This document shows positions 8,836-17,390 of a stretch of 64,000 bases of DNA, piece by piece. Numbering within the stretch: the first letter of the stretch is position 1; each line of letters starts with the position of its first letter. Location of the stretch: contig NZ_BEWC01000002.1 in NCBI RefSeq assembly GCF_003112575.1, positions 1,178,001 through 1,242,000 of the forward strand, written 5' to 3'. This DNA comes from Streptomyces ardesiacus (GTDB taxonomy: Bacteria > Actinomycetota > Actinomycetes > Streptomycetales > Streptomycetaceae). The position numbers and the translations under genes are program-made. A model generated the notes under the pieces. The model was not told where the DNA came from and did no database searches. It saw only the letters and a program-made list of their open reading frames with translations.

Positions 8836-9399
8836 GTGCAGTTGGTAGTCGCGCGCATCGGCCGCGCCCACGGCATCAAGGGCGAGGTGACCGTCGAGGT
8901 CCGCACGGACGAGCCGGAGCTGAGGCTGGGGCCCGGTGCCGTGCTGGCCACCGATCCCGCCTCCGCCGGGCCGCTCACCATCGAGACCGGCCGGGTGCAC
9001 AGCGGCCGCCTCCTGCTGCGCTTCGCCGGTGTCCACGACCGAACCGGGGCCGAGGCGCTGCGCAACACCCTCCTGATCGCCGACGTGGACCCGGACGAGC
9101 GGCCCGAGGACGAGGACGAGTACTACGACCACCAACTGATCGACCTCGACGTGGTGACCGTCGACGGCACCGAGGTCGGCCGCATCACCGAGATCTCCCA
9201 CCTGCCCACGCAGGACCTGTTCGTGGTGGAGCGCCCCGACGGCAGCGAGGTCTACGTGCCGTTCGTCGCCGAGATCGTCACGGACATCGACCTCGACGAG
9301 CAGCGCGCGGTCATCGACCCGCCGCCCGGTCTGATCGACGACCGGGCCGAGATCGCCTCCGCGCGCGAGGACGCCGACGGCCCGGGAGACGACGCCTGA
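8836..9399 (+). CDS. rimM: 16S rRNA processing / ribosome maturation factor RimM
   Basis: A 187-residue RimM, which binds S19 and helps mature the head of the 30S subunit. The N-terminal RimM domain starts [20 protein letters not shown]; the PRC-barrel-like C-terminal domain has [33 protein letters not shown] and [14 protein letters not shown]. The GTG at 8836 has AGGAGATC upstream; the longer frame beginning at 8797 lacks one. The stop overlaps the trmD start (TGATG). An acidic tail of about 20 residues is added at the end. Confidence 0.95.
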   Translation: MQLVVARIGRAHGIKGEVTVEVRTDEPELRLGPGAVLATDPASAGPLTIETGRVHSGRLLLRFAGVHDRTGAEALRNTLLIADVDPDERPEDEDEYYDHQLIDLDVVTVDGTEVGRITEISHLPTQDLFVVERPDGSEVYVPFVAEIVTDIDLDEQRAVIDPPPGLIDDRAEIASAREDADGPGDDA

Positions 9400-10232
9400 T
9401 GCGGCTCGACGTCGTCACGATCTTCCCCGAGTACCTGGAACCGCTGAACGTCTCCCTCGTCGGCAAGGCACGCGCGCGTGGACAGCTCGGCGTCCACGTG
9501 CACGACCTGCGCGCGTGGACGTACGACCGCCACAACACGGTCGACGACACCCCCTACGGCGGCGGCCCGGGCATGGTCATGAAGACCGAGCCGTGGGGCG
9601 ACGCCCTGGACACCGTCCTGGCCGACGGCTACGAGGCGGGCTCCGGCGAGCCCGCCCTCATCGTGCCCACGCCCAGCGGCCGGCCCTTCACCCAGGAACT
9701 CGCCGTCCAGCTCTCCGAGCGGCCCTGGCTGATCTTCACGCCCGCCCGCTACGAGGGCATCGACCGCCGCGTCGTCGACGAGTACGCGACCCGGATGCCC
9801 GTGTACGAGGTGTCCATCGGCGACTACGTCCTGGCCGGCGGCGAGGCGGCCGTCCTGGTCGTCACCGAGGCCGTGGCCCGGCTGCTGCCCGGCGTGCTCG
9901 GCAACGCGGAGTCCCACCGGGACGACTCCTTCGCCCTCGGCGCCATGGCCAACCTGCTGGAGGGCCCCGTCCACACCAAGCCCCCGCGGTGGCGCGGGCG
10001 CGGCATTCCCGACGTGCTGCTCAGCGGCCACCACGGGAAGATCGCCCGCTGGCGCCGCGACGAGGCCCTGCGCCGCACCACCGAGAACCGGCCCGACCTG
10101 ATCGAACGGTGCGATCCCGCCGCCTTCGACAAGAAGGACCGCGAGATGCTCTCCATCCTGGGCTGGCAGCCCGACCCGGACGGGGAACCGTACGGCCGAT
10201 TTTGGCGCAGGACCCCGGGCATGGAAGAATAG
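9399..10232 (+). CDS. trmD: tRNA (guanine-N1-)-methyltransferase TrmD
   Basis: A 277-residue SPOUT enzyme making m1G37 in tRNA, which prevents +1 frameshifting. It shows [16 protein letters not shown], the loop TPYGGGPGMVMKTEP, the PARYEGIDRRVVDEYA segment, and the trefoil-knot SAM site SIGDYVLAGGEAAVLVVTEAVARLLPGVLGN. HRDDSFALG and the C-terminal helical domain follow. The ATG shares one base with the rimM stop. It is the last gene of its operon; a 136-base gap precedes rplS. Confidence 0.97.
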   Translation: MRLDVVTIFPEYLEPLNVSLVGKARARGQLGVHVHDLRAWTYDRHNTVDDTPYGGGPGMVMKTEPWGDALDTVLADGYEAGSGEPALIVPTPSGRPFTQELAVQLSERPWLIFTPARYEGIDRRVVDEYATRMPVYEVSIGDYVLAGGEAAVLVVTEAVARLLPGVLGNAESHRDDSFALGAMANLLEGPVHTKPPRWRGRGIPDVLLSGHHGKIARWRRDEALRRTTENRPDLIERCDPAAFDKKDREMLSILGWQPDPDGEPYGRFWRRTPGMEE

Positions 10233-10368
10233 GCGGCTGTTGTGCGTCCGTCCGGAGCGCGCCCCTGCCACAGGGGGAGAAGACGCCCGTCCCGACCCGC
10301 ACGGCACTGATTCCGAAACACCTAGTTTCCGTCGATGACCTGTGGCATCGGCGAAGAAAGCAGACGAA

Positions 10369-10719
10369 ATGTCTCACCTGCTCGACTCCGTCGACGCCGC
10401 GTCGCTGCGCAGCGACGTCCCGGCCTTCCGCCCCGGCGACACCGTCAACGTCCACGTGCGCGTCATCGAGGGCAACCGCTCCCGTGTGCAGCAGTTCAAG
10501 GGCGTCGTCATCCGCCGTCAGGGCGCCGGCGTGCGCGAGACCTTCACGGTCCGCAAGGTCTCCTTCTCCGTCGGCGTCGAGCGCACCTTCCCGGTGCACA
10601 CCCCGATCGTCGAGAAGATCGAGCTCGTCACCAAGGGTGACGTCCGCCGCGCCAAGCTGTACTACCTGCGCGAGCTGCGCGGCAAGGCCGCGAAGATCAA
10701 GGAGAAGCGCGAGAGCTGA
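10369..10719 (+). CDS. rplS: 50S ribosomal protein L19
   Basis: A 116-residue L19, a protein at the 30S-50S interface. The start [20 protein letters not shown] and the core [26 protein letters not shown] and [18 protein letters not shown] are classical, and the length equals E. coli L19 plus one. An in-frame upstream start at 10342 adds nine residues without support. The 136-base leader (10233-10368) should contain its promoter; no strong -10 was identified. Confidence 0.97.
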   Translation: MSHLLDSVDAASLRSDVPAFRPGDTVNVHVRVIEGNRSRVQQFKGVVIRRQGAGVRETFTVRKVSFSVGVERTFPVHTPIVEKIELVTKGDVRRAKLYYLRELRGKAAKIKEKRES

Positions 10720-10749
10720 GCGCCCTCCGAGGTCCGTGCCGGGGCCGGA

Positions 10750-10755
10750 TAGCAT
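10750..10755 (+). promoter_or_regulatory. Putative -10 of sipW, giving a leaderless mRNA
   Basis: TAGCAT (TANNNT) ends 9 bases before the sipW ATG, and no Shine-Dalgarno lies between. Transcription would begin at or within 2-3 bases of the start codon. Confidence 0.5.
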
Positions 10756-10764
10756 CTGGCCCCG

Positions 10765-11529
10765 ATGGACACCGAAGCACAGCACACGGAGCGCGACCGC
10801 TCCTCCCTTCCCTCCGACTCCGAGCAGCCCTCGGATCCGGAAGGCCCGGAGGAACGGTCGCGTTCCGCGTTCGCGGGGCGGATCACGGACTGGGTGCCGG
10901 GCGGCCGGATCACCGTGACCCTGCTGGTCCTGATGCTGTTCCTGCTGCTGCTCAGCACCTTCGTGCTGCAGCCGTTCCAGATCCCGAGCGGGTCGATGGA
11001 GCGCGGATTGAGGATCGGTGACCGCGTCCTCGTAAACAAGGTGGCGTACCGTTTCGACCGTCGGCCGCAGCGGGGCGACATCGTCGTCTTCGACGGCACC
11101 GGGCTCTTCGGGCACGGCGACTACATCAAACGCGTTGTCGGTGTGGGCGGCGACCACGTGGTGTGCTGCGACGAGGAGGGGAGGCTCCGGGTGAACGGCC
11201 AGCCGGTCGACGAGTCGGCGTTCCTGTACCCCGGCGACCGCCCCTCCACGGTCCCCTTCGACGTCGTCGTCCCCGACGGCACCCTCTTCGTCCTCGGCGA
11301 CCACCGCGCCGACTCCAGCGACTCCCGCGACCATCTGGGCTCCCCGGGCGGCGGGATGATCCCGCTGGACAAGGTGATCGGCCGCGCCGACTGGATCGTC
11401 TGGCCCTTCGGCCACGCCACCCACCTCGACCGTCCCGACGCCTACGCGCGCGTGCCGGGCGCGGAGACCGGCACCGAGCCGGCCCACGCGGGGGCCGGGG
11501 CGGCGCGTGCCGGGGACGGCGATGGGTAG
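10765..11529 (+). CDS. sipW: Type I signal peptidase (SipW-like)
   Basis: A 254-residue membrane-bound serine protease that removes signal peptides on the outer face of the membrane. After a Ser/Glu-rich cytoplasmic start comes one helix (TVTLLVLMLFLLLLSTFVL, about residues 50-68). The catalytic serine lies in QIPSGSMERGL, the catalytic lysine in YIKRVVGVGGD, and box E is GDHRADSSDSR. It is the first of four adjacent type I signal peptidase genes. Its stop overlaps the start of the next by 8 bases. The name follows the Streptomyces sipW-X-Y-Z cluster order from memory. Confidence 0.9.
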   Translation: MDTEAQHTERDRSSLPSDSEQPSDPEGPEERSRSAFAGRITDWVPGGRITVTLLVLMLFLLLLSTFVLQPFQIPSGSMERGLRIGDRVLVNKVAYRFDRRPQRGDIVVFDGTGLFGHGDYIKRVVGVGGDHVVCCDEEGRLRVNGQPVDESAFLYPGDRPSTVPFDVVVPDGTLFVLGDHRADSSDSRDHLGSPGGGMIPLDKVIGRADWIVWPFGHATHLDRPDAYARVPGAETGTEPAHAGAGAARAGDGDG

Positions 11530-12862
11530 CCGGGGCAAGCCGCGGGGAGCGCCCAGCAGCCCCGCGGAGAACCTGCTGCCCACCGGTTCGCGGCGTGCCG
11601 TCGCGCCGTCCGGCGGCCGCTCGCGCGCCGAGCGCCGCAAGCTCCAGCGCAAGGTCAAACGGCGGCGCAGACGCAGCGCCGTCAAGGAGATCCCGCTCCT
11701 CGTCGGCGTCGCGGTCCTCATAGCGCTGGTGCTCAAGACCTTCCTCGTCCAGGCCTTCGTGATCCCGTCGGGCTCCATGGAGCAGACCATCCGGATCGGC
11801 GACCGGGTCCTGGTGGACAAGCTCACCCCCTGGTTCGGTTCCGAGCCGCAGCGCGGGGACGTCGTCGTCTTCCGGGACCCCGGTGGCTGGCTGGCGGGCG
11901 AGCAGACCACCAAGAAGGACGACCCCGTCGTCGTCAAACAGGTCAAGGAGGGGCTCGCCTTCATCGGGCTGCTGCCGTCCGACGACGAGAAGGACCTCAT
12001 CAAGCGGGTCGTCGGCGTGGGCGGCGACCACGTCAAGTGCTGCGACACACAGGGACGCCTCACCGTCAACGGCGTTCCCCTGGACGAGGACTACCTGTAT
12101 CCCGGGGACAGCCCGTCCCGCACGCCGTTCGACGTCACCGTGCCCGAGGGACGGTTGTGGGTGATGGGCGACCACCGGTCGAACTCCGCGGACTCCCGCG
12201 CCCACCAGGAGACCGACTTCGGCACGGTGTCCCAGGACGAGGTGGTGGGGCGGGCCATGGTGATCGCATGGCCGTTCGGTCACTGGACCACCCTGGACGA
12301 ACCGAAAACGTACGCGTCCGTGTCCGACTCGGCCTCCGGTTCGACCGCCGCCCCCGGGCTGTCGCATAGGGTTGCCCCCTACGATCCGAACGCGATGATG
12401 GAACTCCCGACCCCTGCGGAACTCCCGCTCGTTATGGGAGTGGTGGGCCTGCGCCGTATCCGGGGCAGGCGGCGGCAGAGAGTGAGGAGTTGGCGTGGGG
12501 GATGTGGCGGTTGGCGCACGGTCCGGACACGACGGCGAGGAGAACCGCGGACGCCCCGAGGGGACGGCCGGCCCGGCGTCGGTCGGCGCCCCGGACTCCG
12601 GGTACGGCTCCGGGACCGAGGACGGCAGGGTGACGAACGGACAGAGCGGCGGGAACGGGCACAACGGCGGGACCGAGGACGAGGGGGTCGGCGGGACGCC
12701 GCCCGCGGCACCTCCCGCGGCGAAGAAGCAGCGCTCCTTCTGGAAGGAACTGCCGATCCTGATCGGCATTGCGCTGGTGCTCGCCCTGCTGATCAAGACG
12801 TTCCTGGTGCAGGCGTTCTCGATCCCGTCGTCCTCGATGGAGAACACCCTGCAGATCGGTGA
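11522..12862 (+). CDS. sipX: Type I signal peptidase (SipX-like) with an abnormally long frame
   Basis: The core is a normal signal peptidase: a basic N-terminus (ERRKLQRKVKRRRRRSAVKEI), one helix (IPLLVGVAVLIALVLKTFLV), Ser in VIPSGSMEQT, Lys in LIKRVVGVGGD and box E GDHRSNSADSR. After ELPTPAELPLVMGVVGLRR (about residue 300) the frame continues as Arg/Gly-rich sequence to residue 446 and overlaps sipY by 368 bases. A TGA at 12483-12485 lies in the +1 frame exactly where a 320-residue protein would end, and 320 residues is the SipX length I recall for S. lividans. So a one-base insertion in the 3' part, real or a sequencing error, is likely. The functional gene probably ends near 12485. Confidence 0.75.
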   Translation: MGSRGKPRGAPSSPAENLLPTGSRRAVAPSGGRSRAERRKLQRKVKRRRRRSAVKEIPLLVGVAVLIALVLKTFLVQAFVIPSGSMEQTIRIGDRVLVDKLTPWFGSEPQRGDVVVFRDPGGWLAGEQTTKKDDPVVVKQVKEGLAFIGLLPSDDEKDLIKRVVGVGGDHVKCCDTQGRLTVNGVPLDEDYLYPGDSPSRTPFDVTVPEGRLWVMGDHRSNSADSRAHQETDFGTVSQDEVVGRAMVIAWPFGHWTTLDEPKTYASVSDSASGSTAAPGLSHRVAPYDPNAMMELPTPAELPLVMGVVGLRRIRGRRRQRVRSWRGGCGGWRTVRTRRRGEPRTPRGDGRPGVGRRPGLRVRLRDRGRQGDERTERRERAQRRDRGRGGRRDAARGTSRGEEAALLLEGTADPDRHCAGARPADQDVPGAGVLDPVVLDGEHPADR

Positions 12863-13511
12863 CCGGGTCCTGGTCGACAAGCTGACCCCCTGGTTCGGCT
12901 CCGAACCCGAGCGCGGCGAGGTCGTCGTCTTCCACGACCCGGCCGACTGGCTGGCGGGTGAGCCGACGCCCGAGCCGAACGCGCTGCAGACCGTCCTGAG
13001 CTGGATCGGGCTGATGCCGTCCGCGGACGAGAAGGACCTGATCAAGCGGGTCATCGGCGTCGCCGGCGACACGGTCGAGTGCAACAAGACCGGCCCGCTC
13101 AAGGTCAACGGCAAGGCGCTGAACGAGCCGTACGTCTATCCCGGCAACACGCCGTGCTCGGACGACGACCAGGGCGGACGGTTCAAGGTCACGGTGCCCG
13201 AGGGCAAGCTCTGGGTCATGGGCGACCACCGGCAGAATTCCCGGGACTCGCGCTACAACCAGTCGGACAAGAACGGCGGCATGGTCCCGGTGGACGAGGT
13301 CGTCGGCCGCGCCATCGTGGTCGCCTGGCCGATGGGCCACTGGAGCACACTGCCGGTTCCGGACACCTTCGACCAGGACGGCCTGCAGTCCCAGGCCCGG
13401 TCCTCGGCCGCCGCCGCGCTGACGGTCGCCCCGCAGGGGCTGGCCGTCGCCGGTGTGGTCCCGTTCGTCTGGTGGCGCCGCCGCCGTACCGCGCCCGCCG
13501 AGACCCGCTGA
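12495..13511 (+). CDS. sipY: Type I signal peptidase (SipY-like)
   Basis: A 338-residue signal peptidase. It has a long Gly/Asn/Glu-rich cytoplasmic N-terminus (about 80 residues), then the helix LPILIGIALVLALLIKTFLV. The catalytic Ser is in SIPSSSMENTL and Lys in LIKRVIGVAGD; box E is GDHRQNSRDSR. A second hydrophobic stretch near the C-terminus (LTVAPQGLAVAGVVPFVWW) suggests a second membrane span before the basic end. SipY is the main peptidase in S. lividans (literature, from memory). GTG start with GAGGAG just upstream; 10 bases separate it from the expected sipX stop, so W-X-Y form one operon. Confidence 0.9.
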   Translation: MGDVAVGARSGHDGEENRGRPEGTAGPASVGAPDSGYGSGTEDGRVTNGQSGGNGHNGGTEDEGVGGTPPAAPPAAKKQRSFWKELPILIGIALVLALLIKTFLVQAFSIPSSSMENTLQIGDRVLVDKLTPWFGSEPERGEVVVFHDPADWLAGEPTPEPNALQTVLSWIGLMPSADEKDLIKRVIGVAGDTVECNKTGPLKVNGKALNEPYVYPGNTPCSDDDQGGRFKVTVPEGKLWVMGDHRQNSRDSRYNQSDKNGGMVPVDEVVGRAIVVAWPMGHWSTLPVPDTFDQDGLQSQARSSAAAALTVAPQGLAVAGVVPFVWWRRRRTAPAETR

Positions 13512-13566
13512 GGCGCCCTCGGCCGCACGGTCCCGGCCGGTCCGCGGGCGCTTGTGTGATCGTTCC

Positions 13567-13626
13567 CCGACGGGGCAGCCCCCTCCCGCCCGTCTTCCGG
13601 CGGCCGGGAGGGGGCTGCCCCGTCGG
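13567..13626. terminator. 22-bp perfect hairpin between sipY and sipZ
   Basis: Arms at 13567-13588 and 13605-13626 (CCGACGGGGCAGCC... and its exact complement) enclose a 16-base loop. This is one of the strongest inverted repeats in the window, starts 55 bases after sipY, and should end the sipWXY transcript. Confidence 0.85.
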
Positions 13627-13638
13627 CGTACCGCCGGG

Positions 13639-13644
13639 TAAGGT
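13639..13644 (+). promoter_or_regulatory. Putative -10 of sipZ, leaderless
   Basis: TAAGGT fits TANNNT and ends 8 bases before the sipZ ATG; no Shine-Dalgarno is present. It lies directly after the hairpin, consistent with sipZ being transcribed separately. Confidence 0.45.
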
Positions 13645-13652
13645 GCGGCTCC

Positions 13653-14429
13653 ATGGGTGGCGAGAGCACGACACGTACGGCCCCGCGCGGCGCCGGAGCG
13701 GACAAGGGCCCGGCGGGCGGCCGGACCGGGCAGCGGCTGTCCAACATCGCCGTGGCGCTGGGGCTGGTGATGTTCCTCGGCGGGTTCGCCTGGGGTGCGG
13801 TGCTCTACCGGCCCTACACCGTGCCGACCAGTTCGATGACGCCGACCATCGACGCCGGTGACCGGGTCCTGGCGCAGCGCATCGACGGTGCCGACGTCCG
13901 CCGCGGGGACGTCGTCGTCTTCAAGGACGCGACCTGGGCCAACGCCCCCATGGTCAAGCGGGTCGTCGCCGTCGGCGGGGACACCGTCTCCTGCTGCCAG
14001 AAGGGCAGGCTGAAGGTCAACGGCAAGGTGATCGACGAGCCGTACCTGCCCGACGGCACCCCGGCCGAGATCAGCGACTTCCCGACCGTGACCGTCCCGG
14101 AGGGCCGCCTCTTCCTGCTCGGCGACGAGCGCGGCAACTCCGTGGACTCCACCGCCCACCTCACCGACGCGGCCGGCGGCACCGTGTCGCGGGGCGCCGT
14201 GGACGCCCGCGTGGACGCCGTGGCCTGGCCGATGAACGGCATGCTGGAGCGGCCGACCGGCTTCGAGACGCTGGGCGACCTGTCCTCGCCGGGCCCGCTG
14301 CGGACGGTCGTCGCCCTGGTGATCGCCGGGGCGGTGCTGATCCTGGGCGGAGCGGCCTACGGTCCGCTCGCCCAGCGGACCCGGGCCTCCCGCGCCCGCA
14401 AGGCGGCGGAGCCGACCGGTGGCCGCTGA
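13653..14429 (+). CDS. sipZ: Type I signal peptidase (SipZ-like)
   Basis: A 258-residue signal peptidase, the most divergent of the four. The helix is IAVALGLVMFLGGFAWGAVLY. The catalytic Ser lies in TVPTSSMTPTI, where Thr replaces the usual Ser two positions before it, and Lys in MVKRVVAVGGD; box E is GDERGNSVDST. A second hydrophobic segment (VVALVIAGAVLILGGAAYG, about 221-239) gives a C-terminal membrane span. The Nudix gene start overlaps its last residues, so sipZ and the Nudix gene form one transcript that continues toward the DUF2469 gene. Confidence 0.9.
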   Translation: MGGESTTRTAPRGAGADKGPAGGRTGQRLSNIAVALGLVMFLGGFAWGAVLYRPYTVPTSSMTPTIDAGDRVLAQRIDGADVRRGDVVVFKDATWANAPMVKRVVAVGGDTVSCCQKGRLKVNGKVIDEPYLPDGTPAEISDFPTVTVPEGRLFLLGDERGNSVDSTAHLTDAAGGTVSRGAVDARVDAVAWPMNGMLERPTGFETLGDLSSPGPLRTVVALVIAGAVLILGGAAYGPLAQRTRASRARKAAEPTGGR

Positions 14430-14949
14430 GCAGACCCCGGCGGACCGGGACACCTACGAGGGCGGACTGCGCCGGGTCGCCCGGGTCGTGCTGCTCGACC
14501 CCGAGGACCGCGTCCTGCTGCTGCACGGGCACGAACCGGACGATCCCGCCGACGACTGGTGGTTCACCCCCGGCGGCGGGGTGGAGGGCGACGAGACCCG
14601 CGAGGAGGCGGCCCGGCGCGAACTGCTGGAGGAGACCGGCATCACCGATGTCGAGCTGGGCCCGGTCCTGTGGCGGCGCAGGTGCTCCTTCCCCTTCGCG
14701 GGCCGCCGCTGGAACCAGGACGAGTGGTACTACCTGGCCCGCACCGACCGGACCGCCGCCGGGACCGTCGGCCCCGGCCTGACCGAACTGGAGCGGCGCA
14801 GCGTCGCCGGAGCGCGCTGGTGGACGTGTCAGGAACTGACCCGGGCACGTGAGACGGTGTATCCGACCAGACTCGCCGAGCTGCTGCGCACGCTGCTCGA
14901 CGAAGGTCCCCCGGCCGGCCCGGTGACCCTGGACACCGAAATCGTCTAG
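14419..14949 (+). CDS. Nudix hydrolase
   Basis: A 176-residue MutT/Nudix protein. The Nudix box GGGVEGDETREEAARRELLEETGI (positions about 52-75) is complete, with the REXXEEXG metal-binding core. A VLLLHGHEPDDPADDWWFTPGG lead-in precedes it. The substrate is unknown; the fold hydrolyses nucleoside diphosphates linked to other groups. The GTG start overlaps the 3' end of sipZ by 11 bases. Confidence 0.9.
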   Translation: MAAEQTPADRDTYEGGLRRVARVVLLDPEDRVLLLHGHEPDDPADDWWFTPGGGVEGDETREEAARRELLEETGITDVELGPVLWRRRCSFPFAGRRWNQDEWYYLARTDRTAAGTVGPGLTELERRSVAGARWWTCQELTRARETVYPTRLAELLRTLLDEGPPAGPVTLDTEIV

Positions 14950-15005
14950 GGGTGCACGGGACTGGCGCACAATGGGGGGACCGTACGGCTGAAGGGGAAC
15001 ATGCC

Positions 15006-15314
15006 ATGAGCGCCGAGGACCTCGAGAAGTACGAGACCGAGATGGAGCTCAAGCTCTACCGGGAGTACCGCGATGTCGTCGGACTGTTCAAATACGTGAT
15101 CGAGACCGAGCGGCGCTTCTACCTCACCAATGACTACGAGATGCAGGTGCACTCCGTCCAGGGCGAGGTGTTCTTCGAGGTCTCCATGGCCGACGCCTGG
15201 GTGTGGGACATGTACCGGCCGGCCCGGTTCGTGAAGCAGGTGAGGGTGTTGACGTTCAAGGACGTGAACATCGAGGAGCTGAACAAGAGCGACCTGGAGC
15301 TTCCCGGCGGGTGA
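15006..15314 (+). CDS. DUF2469 family protein
   Basis: A 102-residue cytoplasmic protein conserved throughout actinobacteria. It begins MSAEDLEKYETEMELKLYREY and contains FKYVIETERRFYLTNDYEM and VSMADAWVWDMYRPARFVKQVRV. It has no known function and no catalytic signature. The ATG is supported by GAAGGGG 8 bases upstream. It lies between the Nudix gene and yraN as in other Streptomyces, which suggests a conserved but undefined link. Confidence 0.9.
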   Translation: MSAEDLEKYETEMELKLYREYRDVVGLFKYVIETERRFYLTNDYEMQVHSVQGEVFFEVSMADAWVWDMYRPARFVKQVRVLTFKDVNIEELNKSDLELPGG

Positions 15315-15402
15315 CGGAGTTTTCCACAATCGGCGAGTAGTTCACCGTGAGTGACGGTATCGGGCCGTCTGCGTGATCGTTGGTGCCGGAGGTGGTGCCG
15401 AC

Positions 15403-15765
15403 ATGAACGCACGAGGTGCGATGGGCGCGTACGGCGAGACACTCGCCGCCCGCCGGCTGGCCGGGGCCGGAATGACCGTCCTGGAGCGCAACTGGCGCTG
15501 CGGCAGGACCGGCGAGATCGACATCGTGGCCCGGGACGGAGACGTCCTGGTCGTCTGCGAGGTCAAGACCCGCAGGGGCGGCTCCTTCGAGCACCCGATG
15601 GCCGCCGTGACGCCGGACAAGGCGGAGCGGCTGCGGCGGCTCGCCGAGCGCTGGATCCAGACCCACGGAGGAGCCCCGCCCGGCGGTGTCCGCATCGACC
15701 TGGTCGGCGTCCTCCTCCCGCAGCGCGGCGCCCCCGTGGTCGAGCACGCCCGGGGGGTGGCGTGA
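15403..15765 (+). CDS. yraN: UPF0102 (YraN) endonuclease-like protein
   Basis: A 120-residue member of UPF0102, which has a restriction-endonuclease-like fold. The core [26 protein letters not shown] is followed by the acidic pair [23 protein letters not shown], matching the (E/D)...EVK catalytic layout, then [14 protein letters not shown]. The ATG is chosen from GGAGG 15 bases upstream. Its TGA overlaps the next ATG, so yraN, yifB and dprA are coupled. In other bacteria it is a neighbour of DNA-processing genes; a Holliday-junction role is suspected only. Confidence 0.9.
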   Translation: MNARGAMGAYGETLAARRLAGAGMTVLERNWRCGRTGEIDIVARDGDVLVVCEVKTRRGGSFEHPMAAVTPDKAERLRRLAERWIQTHGGAPPGGVRIDLVGVLLPQRGAPVVEHARGVA

Positions 15766-17390
15766 TGGGGTTCGCGCGCACGTGCTCGGTGGCGCTCGTC
15801 GGCGTCGAGGGCGTGGTGGTGGAGGTCCAGGCCGACCTGGAACCGGGGGTGGCGGCGTTCACGCTGGTGGGGCTGCCGGACAAGAGTCTCACCGAGAGCC
15901 GGGACCGGGTGCGGGCGGCCGTGGTCAACTCCGGCGCGGAGTGGCCCCAGAAGAAGCTGACGGTGGGGCTCAGTCCGGCCTCGGTGCCCAAGAGCGGCAG
16001 CGGCTTCGACCTCGCCGTCGCCGCGAGCGTCCTGGGTGCCGCGGAGCGGATCGACCCCCGGGTGCTCGCCGACATCGTGATGATCGGCGAACTGGGGCTG
16101 GACGGCCGGGTGCGGCCCGTGCGCGGGATCCTGCCGGCGGTACTGGCCGCGGCCGACGCCGGGTACGAACAGGTGGTCGTGCCGGAGTGCGCCGCCGCCG
16201 AGGCATCCCTGGTCCCCGGTGTGTCGGTGCTCGGCGTGCGCAGCCTGCGCCAGTTGATCGCCGTCCTCGCCGACGAACCCGTGCCGGAGGAGGAGCAGGA
16301 CCAGCAGGGCCGCCCCGACCCGCTCCTGGCCGGTCTGCGCATGCCCGGCACCGGCGCGGCCACCGGAATGCACAGTGTCGGAGCGGCGCAGCACGACCAC
16401 GGACACGATCTCGCCGACGTCGTCGGACAGGAGTCGGCGCGCACGGCGGTGGAGGTCGCCGCGGCCGGCCGCCACCACCTGTTCCTGGAAGGGCCGCCGG
16501 GCGCCGGCAAGACCATGCTCGCCGAACGGCTGCCCGCCCTCCTGCCCCGCCTCTGCCGGGCGGAGTCCCTGGAGGTCACCGCCGTGCACTCGGTGGCGGG
16601 CCTGCTGCCACCGGGCAAACCGCTGATCGACGTGGCCCCCTACTGCGCTCCCCACCACTCCGCCACGATGCAGGCCCTCGTCGGCGGCGGTCCGGGCATC
16701 GCGCGGCCGGGAGCCGTGTCGCTGGCACACAGGGGTGTCCTGTTCCTGGACGAGACTCCGGAGTTCAGCAGCCACGTGCTGGACGCCCTGCGCCAGCCGC
16801 TGGAGGCGGGGCACGTCGTCATCGCGCGCAGCGCCGGGGTGGTGCGCTTCCCGGCCCGGTTCCTCATGGTGCTCGCCGCCAATCCCTGCCCCTGCGGGCG
16901 GTTCTCGCAGACCGACGAGTTGTGCGAGTGCCCGCCCTCGGCGATCCGTCGCTACCAGGCCAGGCTGTCGGGGCCGCTGCTCGACCGGGTCGACCTGCGG
17001 GTCGAGGTGGACCGGGTCACGCGCAGCCAGCTGGCCGGCGACGGCCCCCGGGGCGACACCACCGCGACGGTCGCCGACCGGGTGCGCGCGGCCCGGGAGC
17101 GGGCGGCGGCCCGCCTCGCCGGCACGCCGTGGCGGTCCAACGGCGAGGTGCCCGGCCGGGAACTGCGCAGCCGCTGGCGGGCCGCGCCCGGCGCGCTGGA
17201 CGAGGCGGAGCGCGGTCTGGAACGCGGCGTCCTCACCGCCCGCGGACTCGACCGCGTGCTGCGCGTCGCCTGGACCGTCGCGGACCTCGTCGGCCACGAC
17301 CGCCCCGAAGCGACGGACGTCGCCCTGGCGCTGCAACTGCGCACCGGGGTGCCGCGGGGCGTGCCGATGGCTCTGGGAGCGCTGACGTGA
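15765..17390 (+). CDS. YifB/ComM-type AAA+ ATPase (Mg-chelatase-like)
   Basis: A 541-residue protein with an N-terminal ChlI/Lon-like domain (ALVGVEGVVVEVQADLEPGVAAFTLVGLPD) and a central AAA+ module. Walker A is GPPGAGKTMLAERLPALLP (about residue 243) and Walker B GVLFLDETPEFS (about 325). The Cys-rich insert NPCPCGRF...CECPPSAIRRYQARLSGPLLDRVDL is typical of YifB. ComM homologues are hexameric helicases that extend branch migration of incoming DNA during transformation; the Streptomyces role is unknown. It overlaps yraN by one base and dprA by four (GTGA). Confidence 0.92.
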   Translation: MGFARTCSVALVGVEGVVVEVQADLEPGVAAFTLVGLPDKSLTESRDRVRAAVVNSGAEWPQKKLTVGLSPASVPKSGSGFDLAVAASVLGAAERIDPRVLADIVMIGELGLDGRVRPVRGILPAVLAAADAGYEQVVVPECAAAEASLVPGVSVLGVRSLRQLIAVLADEPVPEEEQDQQGRPDPLLAGLRMPGTGAATGMHSVGAAQHDHGHDLADVVGQESARTAVEVAAAGRHHLFLEGPPGAGKTMLAERLPALLPRLCRAESLEVTAVHSVAGLLPPGKPLIDVAPYCAPHHSATMQALVGGGPGIARPGAVSLAHRGVLFLDETPEFSSHVLDALRQPLEAGHVVIARSAGVVRFPARFLMVLAANPCPCGRFSQTDELCECPPSAIRRYQARLSGPLLDRVDLRVEVDRVTRSQLAGDGPRGDTTATVADRVRAARERAAARLAGTPWRSNGEVPGRELRSRWRAAPGALDEAERGLERGVLTARGLDRVLRVAWTVADLVGHDRPEATDVALALQLRTGVPRGVPMALGALT

